A stretch of DNA of 64,000 bases from Methylopila sp. 73B (GTDB lineage Bacteria > Pseudomonadota > Alphaproteobacteria > Rhizobiales > Methylopilaceae). Every line of letters begins with the position of its first letter. The stretch's first letter is position 1. The position numbers and the translations under genes were made by a program. The stretch is taken from NCBI RefSeq assembly GCF_000526315.1, contig NZ_JAFV01000001.1, forward strand, positions 744,001-808,000. The letters are read 5' to 3'. Shown here in pieces: positions 1 through 8,865 of this stretch. The notes under the pieces are model-generated. The model made no database searches. It was not told the DNA's origin and saw only the letters and a list, made by a program, of their open reading frames with translations.

Positions 1-1
1 C

Positions 2-67
2 GACGGCCTGCGTCGGCTGGCGCTCCGCGCGGGCCTCGTTCCCCAGCCGTCCGCGAAGGGGCCGTGA
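2..67 (+). CDS. C-terminal end of an upstream gene (partial)
   Basis: The first 22 codons of this frame are open and close with TGA at 65-67, seven bases before the next ATG. The short tail (DGLRRLALRAGLVPQPSAKGP) is not enough to name a family. The tight spacing suggests it is the end of an exopolysaccharide-locus gene co-transcribed with the next one. It could also be a chance open frame. Confidence 0.45.
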   Translation, partial: DGLRRLALRAGLVPQPSAKGP

Positions 68-73
68 CCCGCC

Positions 74-1084
74 ATGACGCCGGCGGTCAACTTCGTCGTC
101 GACAGATCCTCGGCGCAGATGGCGCGGTTGCGGGCCGTCAGCTCCATGGACGACTGCTTCGAGCGCGCGCCGGACCTCGCCGCCGGCATGTCGGCGCACG
201 GCGATCTCTGCTGGTGCCTGCAGACCTACTTGATCCTGGCGGAGCAAGGCCGGCTCAACGTGCGGTGCTCCAACACGTTGCACCGCGACGCGATCAACAT
301 CGTGCATTCGGCGCATCTCGCCCGCATCGGCGGCTCGGCCGACGCCTTCGTCGTCTGCGCGCGCGCGGATTTCCCGGGCCGGCGCTGGGCGCACCATCAT
401 CTCGTGCAGAACCGACTGCAGGCGGGCGCCGGCGCGACCTACCTTCCGCTTTGGCCCCAACCACGGCTGAGGAAACGCAATCCCGAGCGCCGCGGCGTCG
501 AACGCGTGGCCTACGTCGGCCAGACCTTCAACGGCAACCTCGCCCTGAGCGAAAGCCAATGGCGGCGGGCCTTCAAGGGCGTCGGGGTCGACTTCGTGGT
601 TCCCGACCCAAGCGCCTGGAACGACGTGAGCGAACTCGACGTGCTGATCGGCGTTCGTAGCTTCGATCGCCGGACCTACCCCGGCAAACCTCCCAGCAAG
701 CTCATCAACGCCTGGCTCGCGGAGGCGCCCTTCGTCGGGGGCTATGATTCCGCCTATGCGCAGGTCGGAACGCCGGGCGTGGACTACATTCGCGTCGAGA
801 CGCTGGAGGACGCCGTGGCCGCGGTCGATCGCCTGAAGCGAGGGCCGCAGGACTACCGCCGCTTCGTGGCCAACGGCGTCGCCCGGGGGCGCGATTTCAC
901 CCAAGAGCGCGTCTCCGCCCTGTGGGTCGAGGCTCTCAGCGGCGAAATCGCCGAGCGCTACGACCGGTGGCTGCGGCGGGAGGAGTTCGAGCGCGCCCGG
1001 TTCCACGTGCTGCGCGGCATCGGACGCGTCGAGGTCCGGTCCCGCGCGGCGGCGCGCCGGATTCGCTACGCGCTCGGAGCCTGA
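74..1084 (+). CDS. GT-B-like glycosyltransferase family protein, function unknown
   Basis: This 336-residue protein has no signal peptide and no membrane segment. Its second half looks like the donor-binding half of a GT-B glycosyltransferase: a stretch around GKPPSKLINAWLAEAPFVGG is followed by a short strand-helix ending and a basic C-terminus. The N-terminal half (VNFVVDRSSAQMARL onward, then HSAHLARIGGSADAF) matches no family I know well. It lies at the head of the visible exopolysaccharide locus, upstream of galE and three clear GT4 enzymes, so a sugar-transfer role is inferred from neighbours more than from catalytic motifs. A purine-rich stretch (AAGGGG) lies about 11 bases upstream of the ATG. 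It could instead be a glycosyltransferase-like accessory protein. Confidence 0.8.
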   Translation: MTPAVNFVVDRSSAQMARLRAVSSMDDCFERAPDLAAGMSAHGDLCWCLQTYLILAEQGRLNVRCSNTLHRDAINIVHSAHLARIGGSADAFVVCARADFPGRRWAHHHLVQNRLQAGAGATYLPLWPQPRLRKRNPERRGVERVAYVGQTFNGNLALSESQWRRAFKGVGVDFVVPDPSAWNDVSELDVLIGVRSFDRRTYPGKPPSKLINAWLAEAPFVGGYDSAYAQVGTPGVDYIRVETLEDAVAAVDRLKRGPQDYRRFVANGVARGRDFTQERVSALWVEALSGEIAERYDRWLRREEFERARFHVLRGIGRVEVRSRAAARRIRYALGA

Positions 1085-1208
1085 CCGGGGGCAATGGACT
1101 CCGGGGGCGGAACGCCGTCTCGCGGCGTCCTCCTCAGCTTCGGCCAGCTCTATTCCGCCGGACCACATCGCTGCGCCCCACGCATTCCGCTTCGACAGCG
1201 GTTTCACC

Positions 1209-1355
1209 ATGTCCAAAAGGCTGAGAACGCCGATGGACGACCCCCGGTGGTACGAGCCTCCGCGAAAAAGCAGGCGCCGCATCTACGCCGTTCGGCGATG
1301 GACGCCGGCCGCGCACGCCGAAGAGCCGAGGCGCGCGGGGAGGCCGCGTCGCTAG
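1209..1355 (+). CDS. Possible small basic ORF in the gap before galE
   Basis: The 341-base gap between the first glycosyltransferase-like gene and galE contains one short frame of 48 codons. It starts ATG TCC AAA and encodes a very Arg-rich peptide (RWYEPPRKSRRRIYAVRRW in the middle). No clear ribosome binding site precedes it. GC-rich DNA readily gives Arg-rich chance frames, so this is only a candidate. I see nothing else with a recognisable structure in the gap, which may hold the promoter for galE and the genes after it. Confidence 0.2.
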   Translation: MSKRLRTPMDDPRWYEPPRKSRRRIYAVRRWTPAAHAEEPRRAGRPRR

Positions 1356-1425
1356 CGTGATCCGCGACGTCGGTCGCCTCGCCAGGAGGTCCGCCGGCGC
1401 GGGCATAAGACCCGGCGGAGCACCC

Positions 1426-2451
1426 ATGACATCGTCAACCGTCCTCGTCACCGGCGGCGCCGGCTACATCGGCAGCCACATGATCCTCGCGTTGCGCGAC
1501 GCCGGACGCCCGGTCGTCGTGCTGGACGACCTCTCGACCGGCCTCGCCGCGGCCGTGCCCGCGGGCGTGCCTTTGGTGCGTGGTTGCGTCGGCGACGCCG
1601 ACCTGGTGACGTCGATCGCCCGGACCTACCGCGTGGGCGCCATCGTGCACTTCGCGGGTTCGATCGTGGTGCCAGACTCGGTCGCCGACCCGATGGCCTA
1701 TTACCTGAACAACACCGTCCGCTCCCGGGAGCTGATCGGCGCCGCGGTTGCGGTGGGCGTGCGGAGCTTCGTGTTCTCCTCGACCGCCGCGGTCTATGGC
1801 GAAGCCTCCTCGGAGCCGCTTGGAGAGGACTCGCCGCTGGACCCGGTCTCGCCCTACGGCGCCTCGAAGCTGATGACGGAGCGCATGCTCGCGGACGCGG
1901 GCCTGGCCTACGACCTGCGTTACGCCGCGCTGCGTTACTTCAACGTCGCCGGCGCCGATCCTCTCGGGCGCGCGGGCCAGTCCGGGGGCCGGGCGACCCA
2001 TCTGATCAAGCTCGCCGCGCAGGCCGCCGTCGGCCTTCGTTCGGGGCTCGACTGCTTCGGCGACGACTATCCCACCCGGGACGGGACCTGCGTGCGCGAC
2101 TACGTCCACGTCTCGGACCTCGTTCAGGCGCACATGCTCGCGCTCGATCATCTCGAAGGCGGCGGACCGAACCTCGTCGCGAACTGCGGCTACGGGCGTG
2201 GCGCGTCGGTGCGCGAGGTGATCGGCGCGATGAAGCGCGCGTCCGGCGTTGATTTCCCGGTGCGGCCCGCGGCGCGGCGCGCGGGCGATCCCGCGGCGCT
2301 GGTCGCCGACCCCACGCGGATCCGCGAGACCCTCGGCTGGGTCGCCCGGCACGACGATCTCGACGGCATCGTGGCGAGCGCGCTCGCGTGGGAGCGCCGT
2401 CTGGCGGAGGCGCGACGGCCGGCGTTCGCGGCCGCGATGGGGCATGCCTAG
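1426..2451 (+). CDS. galE: UDP-glucose 4-epimerase
   Basis: GalE interconverts UDP-glucose and UDP-galactose in the cytoplasm, using tightly bound NAD+. The 341-residue length is normal. The extended short-chain dehydrogenase features are all present: the GxxGxxG nucleotide loop (GGAGYIG, residues 10-16), the FSSTAAVYG strand, and the catalytic YGASK (Tyr144, Lys148). An upstream in-frame GTG would add 23 residues of low-complexity sequence; the ATG at 1426 is preferred because GGAG precedes it and the protein then begins at the Rossmann fold. The stop overlaps the start of the next gene by eight bases, so the two are probably translated together. Here it most likely supplies UDP-galactose for the exopolysaccharide. 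Confidence 0.95.
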   Translation: MTSSTVLVTGGAGYIGSHMILALRDAGRPVVVLDDLSTGLAAAVPAGVPLVRGCVGDADLVTSIARTYRVGAIVHFAGSIVVPDSVADPMAYYLNNTVRSRELIGAAVAVGVRSFVFSSTAAVYGEASSEPLGEDSPLDPVSPYGASKLMTERMLADAGLAYDLRYAALRYFNVAGADPLGRAGQSGGRATHLIKLAAQAAVGLRSGLDCFGDDYPTRDGTCVRDYVHVSDLVQAHMLALDHLEGGGPNLVANCGYGRGASVREVIGAMKRASGVDFPVRPAARRAGDPAALVADPTRIRETLGWVARHDDLDGIVASALAWERRLAEARRPAFAAAMGHA

Positions 2452-4846
2452 CCGCTCGCTCGCGAGGCTCTGCGGCGCGGGCCTCGTCGCCGGTCTGGCC
2501 TTCGCCGTGGTGGTCGCAGCCTTGCAGGTCGTCGGGGAGGGCGCGGGGCAGGCCGCCGCCGTCGCTCCTCGCGCCCCTCCGCTGGTTCCGCCGGGCGCGG
2601 ACCCCTACGATCCGCCGTTCGCGCTCGAGGGCGGGAACGGCCCCGCGATCGGCGACGGCCTGCGGACGGCGGGTCCAGGCGAGACCCTTACGCTCGCGGG
2701 ATCGGACTTCGCCGCCGGCACGGTTTTCGAGGTCTTCAGTCAGGCGAAGGGCCGGCCGGGCGCGGTCGTCCGCGTCGCGCCGGACTATGTGGGGCCGGCC
2801 GCGGCGACGCTCGCGTTGCCGTCTTCGCTGCCCGCGGGCGCGATGCATCTGCTGCGCGCGCGGTCCGCGAAGGGCTACGGGCCGGCCTTCGCGGTCAACC
2901 GCACCGAAACTTGGTGGCTCGGTCCCGACGCCGCGGCGCCCGGCGAGCGGTTCGCCGTGTTCGGCCGCAATCTCTCCGATCCCGACGGCTCGCGCGCGGC
3001 GATCTACCTGAAGACCTCGGCGAACGAGGGGCGGTTCTTGCCCGTCGTGACCGCCAATCCCTACCGGGTCGAGGTGCGGACGCCGGCGCTTCAGCCGGGC
3101 GCCTACGAGGTCTGGGCGCACAACGGCGGCGGCGGTCGGCTGGGCTGGAGCGGCCCGCTGACGCTCAAGATCCGCGCCGCGCCGGTTTGGGCGAAGCACG
3201 CGCGGACCGTCGTCGACGTCGCCGACTTCGGAGCGCGCGGCGACGGCGCCAGCGACGACGGCGCCGCGATCGAGGCGGCGCTCGCCGCTGCGGAGCGGGC
3301 GGCCCCGAGCACCTTGCGGTTCGGGCGCGGCGTCTACCTCTCGCGGCGCAGCTTCCGCGCGCCGTCCGGCGTACGCTGGCTCGGCGCGGGACGAAACGCG
3401 ACCGCGCTCAGCCTGGCGGCGCCCTTGGAGGCCCAAGGTTTCCTCTATGCGGGCGGCGACGTTCGCGACGTCGCGATCGAGCGCCTCACCATTGACGCCG
3501 ACCGCCGGGTCTCGGCGCAGGATCGCGCGCTGATTGCGCTTGGCGGCGCGCGGATCCGTATCGCCGACTCGCGTCTCAACGCCTGGGGCGGCGAGACGCT
3601 GAGGATCTCCGCCCGCGGGCTGGAGATCGAGCGCAATGAGATCACCGGCGCGGGTAGCTTCCTCGGCGTGAGCGAGCAGGTCTTCGTGACCGACAACGTC
3701 TTCCGCATGACCAGCGACGCCGAGGCCGCGGTCACGAGTTGGGGCGGGCGGGGGCTCGCGCTCGTCGGCAACCTGCTCATCAACGCCGATCCCTCGCGGG
3801 CCGACGGGTCGGGCATCGGCCGCCTGTTCGTGGCCCAGGGGCACTTCGGCAGCGTCCGCGACGCCTACTTCAGCGGCAACGAGACCCGAAACGCCGCGCC
3901 GCGGGACTGCGCGGCGGTCGACTGCAACAAGGGCGAACAGATCATCTTCGAGTTCGGCGGCGTCGCCCTTCTGGGCCGCGCCTCGGCGCTGTCGCCGACC
4001 ACCGTAACGATCCCCCGGCTCTCCCCCGCGCCCGGGGCGACGCGCGGCGACGTGGTGATCGCGGCCGGCCGCGGGGCGGGCCAGCGGCGGCGGGTCGTGT
4101 CGATCAAGGGCGACGTGGTGACCTTCGACCGTCCCTGGACGGTGCAGCCCGATCGGACGAGCAGCCAGTTCTATGTGACGCCCGTCGCCGAGCGCGCGGT
4201 GGTCTACCGCAACCGGTTCCAGGGCCGGAAGACCTACGCGGCGCACGACTCGAATTCGACCGCCGTGCTCGTCTGGGGCCTGTGCTTCGACATGGTCGTC
4301 GCCGACAACGACATCTCCCGCATGCGGCACGGCGTGATGGCCGCCGCGACCTCCGGGACGCCTCAGGACAGCGTGTCAGCGCCGTTCTTCACGCTCGTCG
4401 AAGGCAACCGCATCCGCGCGGTCAACAACGGGATCTACACCGGCTTGACCTTCGGCTACGACACCCACCCCGCCGTGCTCGGCGGCGTCGGAAACGTGTT
4501 CCGCCGGAACGATATCCGCGACGTCGCCCATATCGGTCTCGCCATGGACCTGTGGGATAGCCGCGGCGGCGACGTGATCGCCCCGGTGTTCGAGCGCAAC
4601 CGCGTCGTCGGCGCGCCCTACGGCATGGTGACTGGCCTCAAGCTGATCTGGGCCGGGCGGCTGTTTCGCAGCGCCCCTCCGGGGAGAGGGCGGCTGCTCG
4701 GCGCCGTCCTGCGTGGCAACGTCTTCGTGCGCGGGCTGTTGCTGAGCCCTGGATCGATCGGCTTCTGGGCCGGCCGCGGCGTGCTTTGGAGCACCCATGG
4801 CGACCGCTGGAGCGGCTTCCGAACCGGCAACGGCCCGGCGCCGTAG
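2444..4846 (+). CDS. Secreted parallel beta-helix protein with a pectate-lyase-3-type domain
   Basis: This 800-residue protein begins with a signal peptide or signal anchor (hydrophobic stretch GLVAGLAFAVVVAALQVV). Two Ig/TIG-like beta domains follow at about residues 60-250, with repeats of the kind GPGETLTLAGSDFAAG and APGERFAVFGRNLSD. From about residue 256 the sequence VVDVADFGARGDGASDDG is the typical entry to a right-handed beta-helix of the Pectate_lyase_3 superfamily. The rest is rung-like, with many N-x-I and GN-x-F turns. Such proteins bind, cleave or epimerise polysaccharides outside the cytoplasm. The eight-base overlap with galE and the glycosyltransferases after it suggest a role in trimming, modifying or holding the exported polymer. 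Catalytic residues cannot be assigned by eye. Confidence 0.85.
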   Translation: MPSRSLARLCGAGLVAGLAFAVVVAALQVVGEGAGQAAAVAPRAPPLVPPGADPYDPPFALEGGNGPAIGDGLRTAGPGETLTLAGSDFAAGTVFEVFSQAKGRPGAVVRVAPDYVGPAAATLALPSSLPAGAMHLLRARSAKGYGPAFAVNRTETWWLGPDAAAPGERFAVFGRNLSDPDGSRAAIYLKTSANEGRFLPVVTANPYRVEVRTPALQPGAYEVWAHNGGGGRLGWSGPLTLKIRAAPVWAKHARTVVDVADFGARGDGASDDGAAIEAALAAAERAAPSTLRFGRGVYLSRRSFRAPSGVRWLGAGRNATALSLAAPLEAQGFLYAGGDVRDVAIERLTIDADRRVSAQDRALIALGGARIRIADSRLNAWGGETLRISARGLEIERNEITGAGSFLGVSEQVFVTDNVFRMTSDAEAAVTSWGGRGLALVGNLLINADPSRADGSGIGRLFVAQGHFGSVRDAYFSGNETRNAAPRDCAAVDCNKGEQIIFEFGGVALLGRASALSPTTVTIPRLSPAPGATRGDVVIAAGRGAGQRRRVVSIKGDVVTFDRPWTVQPDRTSSQFYVTPVAERAVVYRNRFQGRKTYAAHDSNSTAVLVWGLCFDMVVADNDISRMRHGVMAAATSGTPQDSVSAPFFTLVEGNRIRAVNNGIYTGLTFGYDTHPAVLGGVGNVFRRNDIRDVAHIGLAMDLWDSRGGDVIAPVFERNRVVGAPYGMVTGLKLIWAGRLFRSAPPGRGRLLGAVLRGNVFVRGLLLSPGSIGFWAGRGVLWSTHGDRWSGFRTGNGPAP

Positions 4847-5031
4847 ACAGCCGCCGTCGCCGGAGGCGCAAGGGCCTCCCCGAACGGCGTAGGCGACCGG
4901 CCCAAACCCGAAGGACCCTCCTCCGAACGAGCGAGGCCCCGCCTCCGCTTCATCCGCACGGCCCGGTTGGCGCGTCGGGGCGTGCGCTGTCCCCTGATGA
5001 CCGCCGCGTGGGTCGCGGTTGGGGACCGCGC

Positions 5032-6303
5032 ATGAAAGTCATCATTCTCAATCGCTTCTTCGCCCCGGACCAGTCCGCGACCAGCCGGATGGCCGCCAGT
5101 CTCGCCTTCGGCCTCGCGGCCGAAGGGTTCGAGGTGGAGGCGATCGCGAGCGACGCCTGGCACGACGACGGGACGCGGCGGTTGCCCGCGAGAGAGACGA
5201 TCGAGGGCGTGCGCGTGTTCCGGGTCGGCGGGGCGCGGTTCGGGCGCGCGACGCTTGTCGGCCGGGCGCTGGACTACGCGAGCTTCCACATCGCCGCCGC
5301 CGCCCGGCTCGCCGCGCGGGCGCGGCGGGGCGACGTCTGCGTGGTCTGCACCGATCCGCCGCTGATGTCAGTCTCGGCCTGGCCGGCGATCGTCGCGAAG
5401 CGGGCCGTGCTGGTGAACTGGTCGAACGACCTGTTCCCCGAGGCGGCGTTCGACGCCGGCGTGCTGACGCCGACCGGCTTGACCGGGCGCCTCGCCCTCG
5501 CCCTCAGGAACCTTACGGTCCGCCGCGCGCAGGTGACGGTGGCGCCGATCGAGCGGATGGCGGCGCGGCTCCGCGCCCAGGGCGGCGGCGGGGCCAGGGT
5601 CGCCGTCGTCCCCCACTGGTCGGACGGCCAGGCGATCGCGCCGCTGCCGCGCGAGGCCTCGCGGCTCCGCGAGGAGTGGGGGCTCTCCGGAAAATTCGTG
5701 GTCGGCTACTCCGGCAATCTCGGCCGCGCCCACGATTTCACGACCGTGCTCGACGCCGCGTCCCGGCTCCGCCATCGCGACGACGTCGCCTTCCTCTTTG
5801 TCGGCGGCGGGCACCAAAGGGCGTGGGTCGAGGAGGAGGCCCGCCGTCGGAACCTCGACGCCGTGACGTTCCGGCCGCTCCAGCCGCTGGATCGGCTGTC
5901 GGAGTCGCTCGCGGCGGCCGACGCCCATCTCGTCACCCTGCTGCCCGAGTTCGAGCTTTCGGTCGTTCCGAGCAAATTCTATGGAATCGCCGCCGCGGGG
6001 CGGCCGACGCTGTTCGTGGGCGACGTCGACGGCGAAGTGGCGGGCCTGCTTCGACGCCACCGCTGCGGCGTCTCGGTCCCGGTCGGGGCTTCGGAGGCTC
6101 TCGCCGCCCACATCGAGCGCCTCGCCGACACCCCGCAGCTTGCGGCCCGTCTCGGCGTCGCGGCCCGCCGCATGTTCGACGAGCGCTTCTCGCGACGCCG
6201 GGGGCTCGCGGCCTGGCGGACGGTCATCGAATCCTGCGCCGTCCGGCCGGCGTCGGGCGCGCCCAGCGTCTTCGGCGTCGATCCGGCGAGGACCGCGCGA
6301 TGA
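5032..6303 (+). CDS. GT4 glycosyltransferase, WcaI-like
   Basis: This is a 423-residue GT-B enzyme of family 4, of the kind that adds a sugar to a lipid-linked oligosaccharide on the cytoplasmic face of the inner membrane. The start MKVIILNRFFAPDQSATS matches the WcaI-like group, where the FFxPD and SATS residues line the acceptor cleft. The middle VGYSGNLGRAHDF and the late LLPEFELSVVPSKFYGIAAAG form the nucleotide-sugar site. The ATG at 5032 follows GGGGA at good spacing; an in-frame extension further upstream is Arg-rich and rejected. The gene overlaps the next start by four bases (ATGA). The sugar donor cannot be told from sequence. Confidence 0.9.
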   Translation: MKVIILNRFFAPDQSATSRMAASLAFGLAAEGFEVEAIASDAWHDDGTRRLPARETIEGVRVFRVGGARFGRATLVGRALDYASFHIAAAARLAARARRGDVCVVCTDPPLMSVSAWPAIVAKRAVLVNWSNDLFPEAAFDAGVLTPTGLTGRLALALRNLTVRRAQVTVAPIERMAARLRAQGGGGARVAVVPHWSDGQAIAPLPREASRLREEWGLSGKFVVGYSGNLGRAHDFTTVLDAASRLRHRDDVAFLFVGGGHQRAWVEEEARRRNLDAVTFRPLQPLDRLSESLAAADAHLVTLLPEFELSVVPSKFYGIAAAGRPTLFVGDVDGEVAGLLRRHRCGVSVPVGASEALAAHIERLADTPQLAARLGVAARRMFDERFSRRRGLAAWRTVIESCAVRPASGAPSVFGVDPARTAR

Positions 6304-7577
6304 GCGAGCCCGCGATGAGGCTGATCGTCAGCCAGCTCGGCGCGCGGATGCATTACGCCGTGCCACGCATGCTGCACGCGCAGAGCCGGCTGCAGCGCTT
6401 CTACACCGACATCTGCGCTACCAAAGGCTGGCCGAAGCTGCTGCGCGCGGTCCCCGGCGGCGTGATGCCGACGGCGCTGCGGCGGCTCACGGGCCGGGTG
6501 CCCTTCGCGGTGCCGGAATCCGCGGTGGTCACCTTCCCGAGCGTCGGCGTCGGCTTCGGCATGCGCCGCGCGCGGGCGAAGACGCCGACCGAGCAGACCG
6601 AGGCGCATCTCTGGGCGGGCCGCGAGCTGTCGCGGCGCCTCGTGAGCCACGTCCAGAGCCACGGCGTGGGGACGGCGGGCGGCGTGTACGGCTTCAGCGG
6701 CGAATGCCTCGAGGCCCTCGTCGCGATGCGGGCGCGCGGTCTGAAGACCATCGTCGAGCAGATCGTCGCCCCGAAGCTGATCCTGGATCGTCTCGTGCTC
6801 GAGGAGGAAGAGCGGTTCCCGGGATGGAGCGCCGTCTCGGCTTTCGATGGCCTGTCCGCGGACTACGCCGCGCGCGAGCAGGCGGAGTGGGCCGCGGCGG
6901 ATCTGGTCGTCTGCGGCTCCGGCTTCGTGCGCGACGGCGTGATCGCGAGCGGGGTCGATCCGGGACGTTGCGTGGTGGTGCCCTACGGCGTTGACAGGCA
7001 CGAGGGGGGAGAGCCGCGCCGCAGGGCGCCCGGACCGCTGCGCGTGCTGACCGTGGGCGGGGTCGGCCTCCGGAAAGGGACTCCTTACGTGCTTGAGGCG
7101 GCCCGACGGCTCGGCGCCAGGGCGGAGTTCCGGATGGTGGGCGCCTGCGACGTCGTGGGTCCAGCGCGGGTCGCGCTGGCCGACGCTGTCACGCTGACGG
7201 GCGCCGTGCCGCGGACCGAGATCGCCGCGCACTACGCCTGGGCGGACGTCTTCCTGTTGCCCTCGATCTGCGAGGGCTCGGCGACCGTCGTCTACGAGGC
7301 GCTCGCGGCGGGCCTGCCGGTCGTCACCACGCCGAACGCGGGCAGCGTCGTGCGCGATGGCGTGGACGGCTACGTGGTCCCGATCCGCGACGTGGACGCC
7401 ATCGAAGCCGCGCTGGCGGCCTTCGCCGCCGACGCGGAGCTCTACGAGCGGTGCTCGCTGAACGCGCGCGGCCGGGCCCGGCAGTTCGATCTTCCGGCCT
7501 ATGGCCGACGCCTTGCGGAGGCGATCGACGGCGCGCCTGCCGCCGCGCTCTCCGTTCCGCTCGCCGCGGCGGTGTAG
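6300..7577 (+). CDS. GT4 glycosyltransferase
   Basis: This is a 425-residue family-4 glycosyltransferase starting MSEPAMRLIVSQLGARMHY. The GT-B C-terminal domain is clear: VLTVGGVGLRKGTPYVLEAA begins the donor-binding fold, and the ADVFLLPSICEGSATVVYEA block carries the E-x7-E motif that contacts the nucleotide sugar. The start codon overlaps the previous stop (ATGA), so the two are probably translationally coupled. Only five bases separate it from the next transferase. It should act on the growing lipid-linked repeat unit in the cytoplasm; linkage and sugar are unknown. Confidence 0.92.
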   Translation: MSEPAMRLIVSQLGARMHYAVPRMLHAQSRLQRFYTDICATKGWPKLLRAVPGGVMPTALRRLTGRVPFAVPESAVVTFPSVGVGFGMRRARAKTPTEQTEAHLWAGRELSRRLVSHVQSHGVGTAGGVYGFSGECLEALVAMRARGLKTIVEQIVAPKLILDRLVLEEEERFPGWSAVSAFDGLSADYAAREQAEWAAADLVVCGSGFVRDGVIASGVDPGRCVVVPYGVDRHEGGEPRRRAPGPLRVLTVGGVGLRKGTPYVLEAARRLGARAEFRMVGACDVVGPARVALADAVTLTGAVPRTEIAAHYAWADVFLLPSICEGSATVVYEALAAGLPVVTTPNAGSVVRDGVDGYVVPIRDVDAIEAALAAFAADAELYERCSLNARGRARQFDLPAYGRRLAEAIDGAPAAALSVPLAAAV

Positions 7578-7582
7578 GCGCC

Positions 7583-8818
7583 ATGAACCTCCACATCGAC
7601 CTCTCGACGCTAACCGACCCGATCGAAGCGGTCGCGCGGCCCATTCGGGTCGGCATGCTCGTGGGCGCGGTCGGAAACGGCGGCGGCGGCGTGCCGGCGA
7701 GCCTGCGCGCGCTCTGCGCCGCGCTGCACCGCTCGCCGGACGTGTCGGTCGAGGTGTTCGCCGCCGACCGATCGGCGGCGGTCGTGGATTTCGAGGCTTG
7801 GAAGCCTGCGCGGCTGCGCCTGTTCGAGGTGGTCGGACCGACTTCGTTCGGCTTCGGGCCCGGTCTCGGACCAGCGCTCATCGCGGCCGACCTCGACGTG
7901 CTGCACGTGCACGGTCTGTGGATGTACGGTTCCGTCGCCGCGAGCCGGTGGGCGTCCAAGACCGGGCGTCCCTATGTGGTCAGCCCTCACGGCATGCTCG
8001 ACCCCTGGGCCCTCGGCAACAGCCGGTGGAAAAAGGCGGCGGCGCTGTTCGCCTACGAGGCCCGGCACCTGCGCGGGGCGGCTTGGCTGCATGCGCTCTG
8101 CGCGTCCGAACGGGAGGCGATCCGCGCCTTCGGCCTGCGCAACCTGGTGTGCACCGTGGCCAACGGCGCGCATGCGCCGGCGGTCGAGAGCTACGCGTCG
8201 CGCCGGGCTGCGGCGCGCGCCTCCGGGCGGCGGACGTTGCTCTACCTTGGCCGGCTCACGCCGAAGAAGGGGCTCGCGATCCTGCTCGCCGCCTGGGCCG
8301 CCGCGAAACACGCGGCGGACGCGAGTTCATGGGATCTCGTCGTGGCGGGCTCCGGGACGCCGGCCTACGAAGCGGGGCTGGTCGACCTCGTGAGCGCTCT
8401 TGGGATCGGAGCGTCCGTGCGTTTCGTCGGGCATCTCGACGGCGAGGCGAAGGTCGCAGCCTTCGCGAGGGCGGACGCCTTCGTGCTGCCGTCCGTCAGC
8501 GAGGGGCAGCCGCTCGCGGTGCTTGAGGCCTGGGGCTACGGCCTTCCCGCCCTGATCACGAGCCAATGCAATCTGCCCGAAGGTTTCATGGCGGGCGCCG
8601 CTATGCCGATCGACTGCGCGGTCGACGACCTCGCCGCAGGATTGCGCGCGCTGTTCGCGCTCTCGGATGAGGCGCGCGACGCCATGGGCGTGCGGGGCCG
8701 CAAGCTGGTGGAGACGACGTTCTGCTGGGGCCGAAGCGCGCGCGACCTCGAGCGGATCTATCGGCAGGCGATCGCCCGGACCGCCCTGCGCCGACGTCTC
8801 AAGAGGCGATCCGACTGA
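7583..8818 (+). CDS. GT4 glycosyltransferase
   Basis: This is a third family-4 glycosyltransferase of 411 residues. The N-terminal domain has the Gly-rich loop VGAVGNGGGGVPASLR used in acceptor binding. The HVHGLWMYGSVAA stretch is common in this subgroup. The C-terminal domain shows LYLGRLTPKKGLAILL and then AFVLPSVSEGQPLAVLEAW with the E-x7-E signature. It follows the previous gene by five bases and is followed by the methyltransferase after 47 bases, consistent with one transcription unit. Donor and acceptor cannot be predicted. Confidence 0.93.
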   Translation: MNLHIDLSTLTDPIEAVARPIRVGMLVGAVGNGGGGVPASLRALCAALHRSPDVSVEVFAADRSAAVVDFEAWKPARLRLFEVVGPTSFGFGPGLGPALIAADLDVLHVHGLWMYGSVAASRWASKTGRPYVVSPHGMLDPWALGNSRWKKAAALFAYEARHLRGAAWLHALCASEREAIRAFGLRNLVCTVANGAHAPAVESYASRRAAARASGRRTLLYLGRLTPKKGLAILLAAWAAAKHAADASSWDLVVAGSGTPAYEAGLVDLVSALGIGASVRFVGHLDGEAKVAAFARADAFVLPSVSEGQPLAVLEAWGYGLPALITSQCNLPEGFMAGAAMPIDCAVDDLAAGLRALFALSDEARDAMGVRGRKLVETTFCWGRSARDLERIYRQAIARTALRRRLKRRSD

Positions 8819-8865
8819 AACGAGCCGCCCGCAGACGGCCGGCGCGGCGCAAGAAGGAAGAGGCC

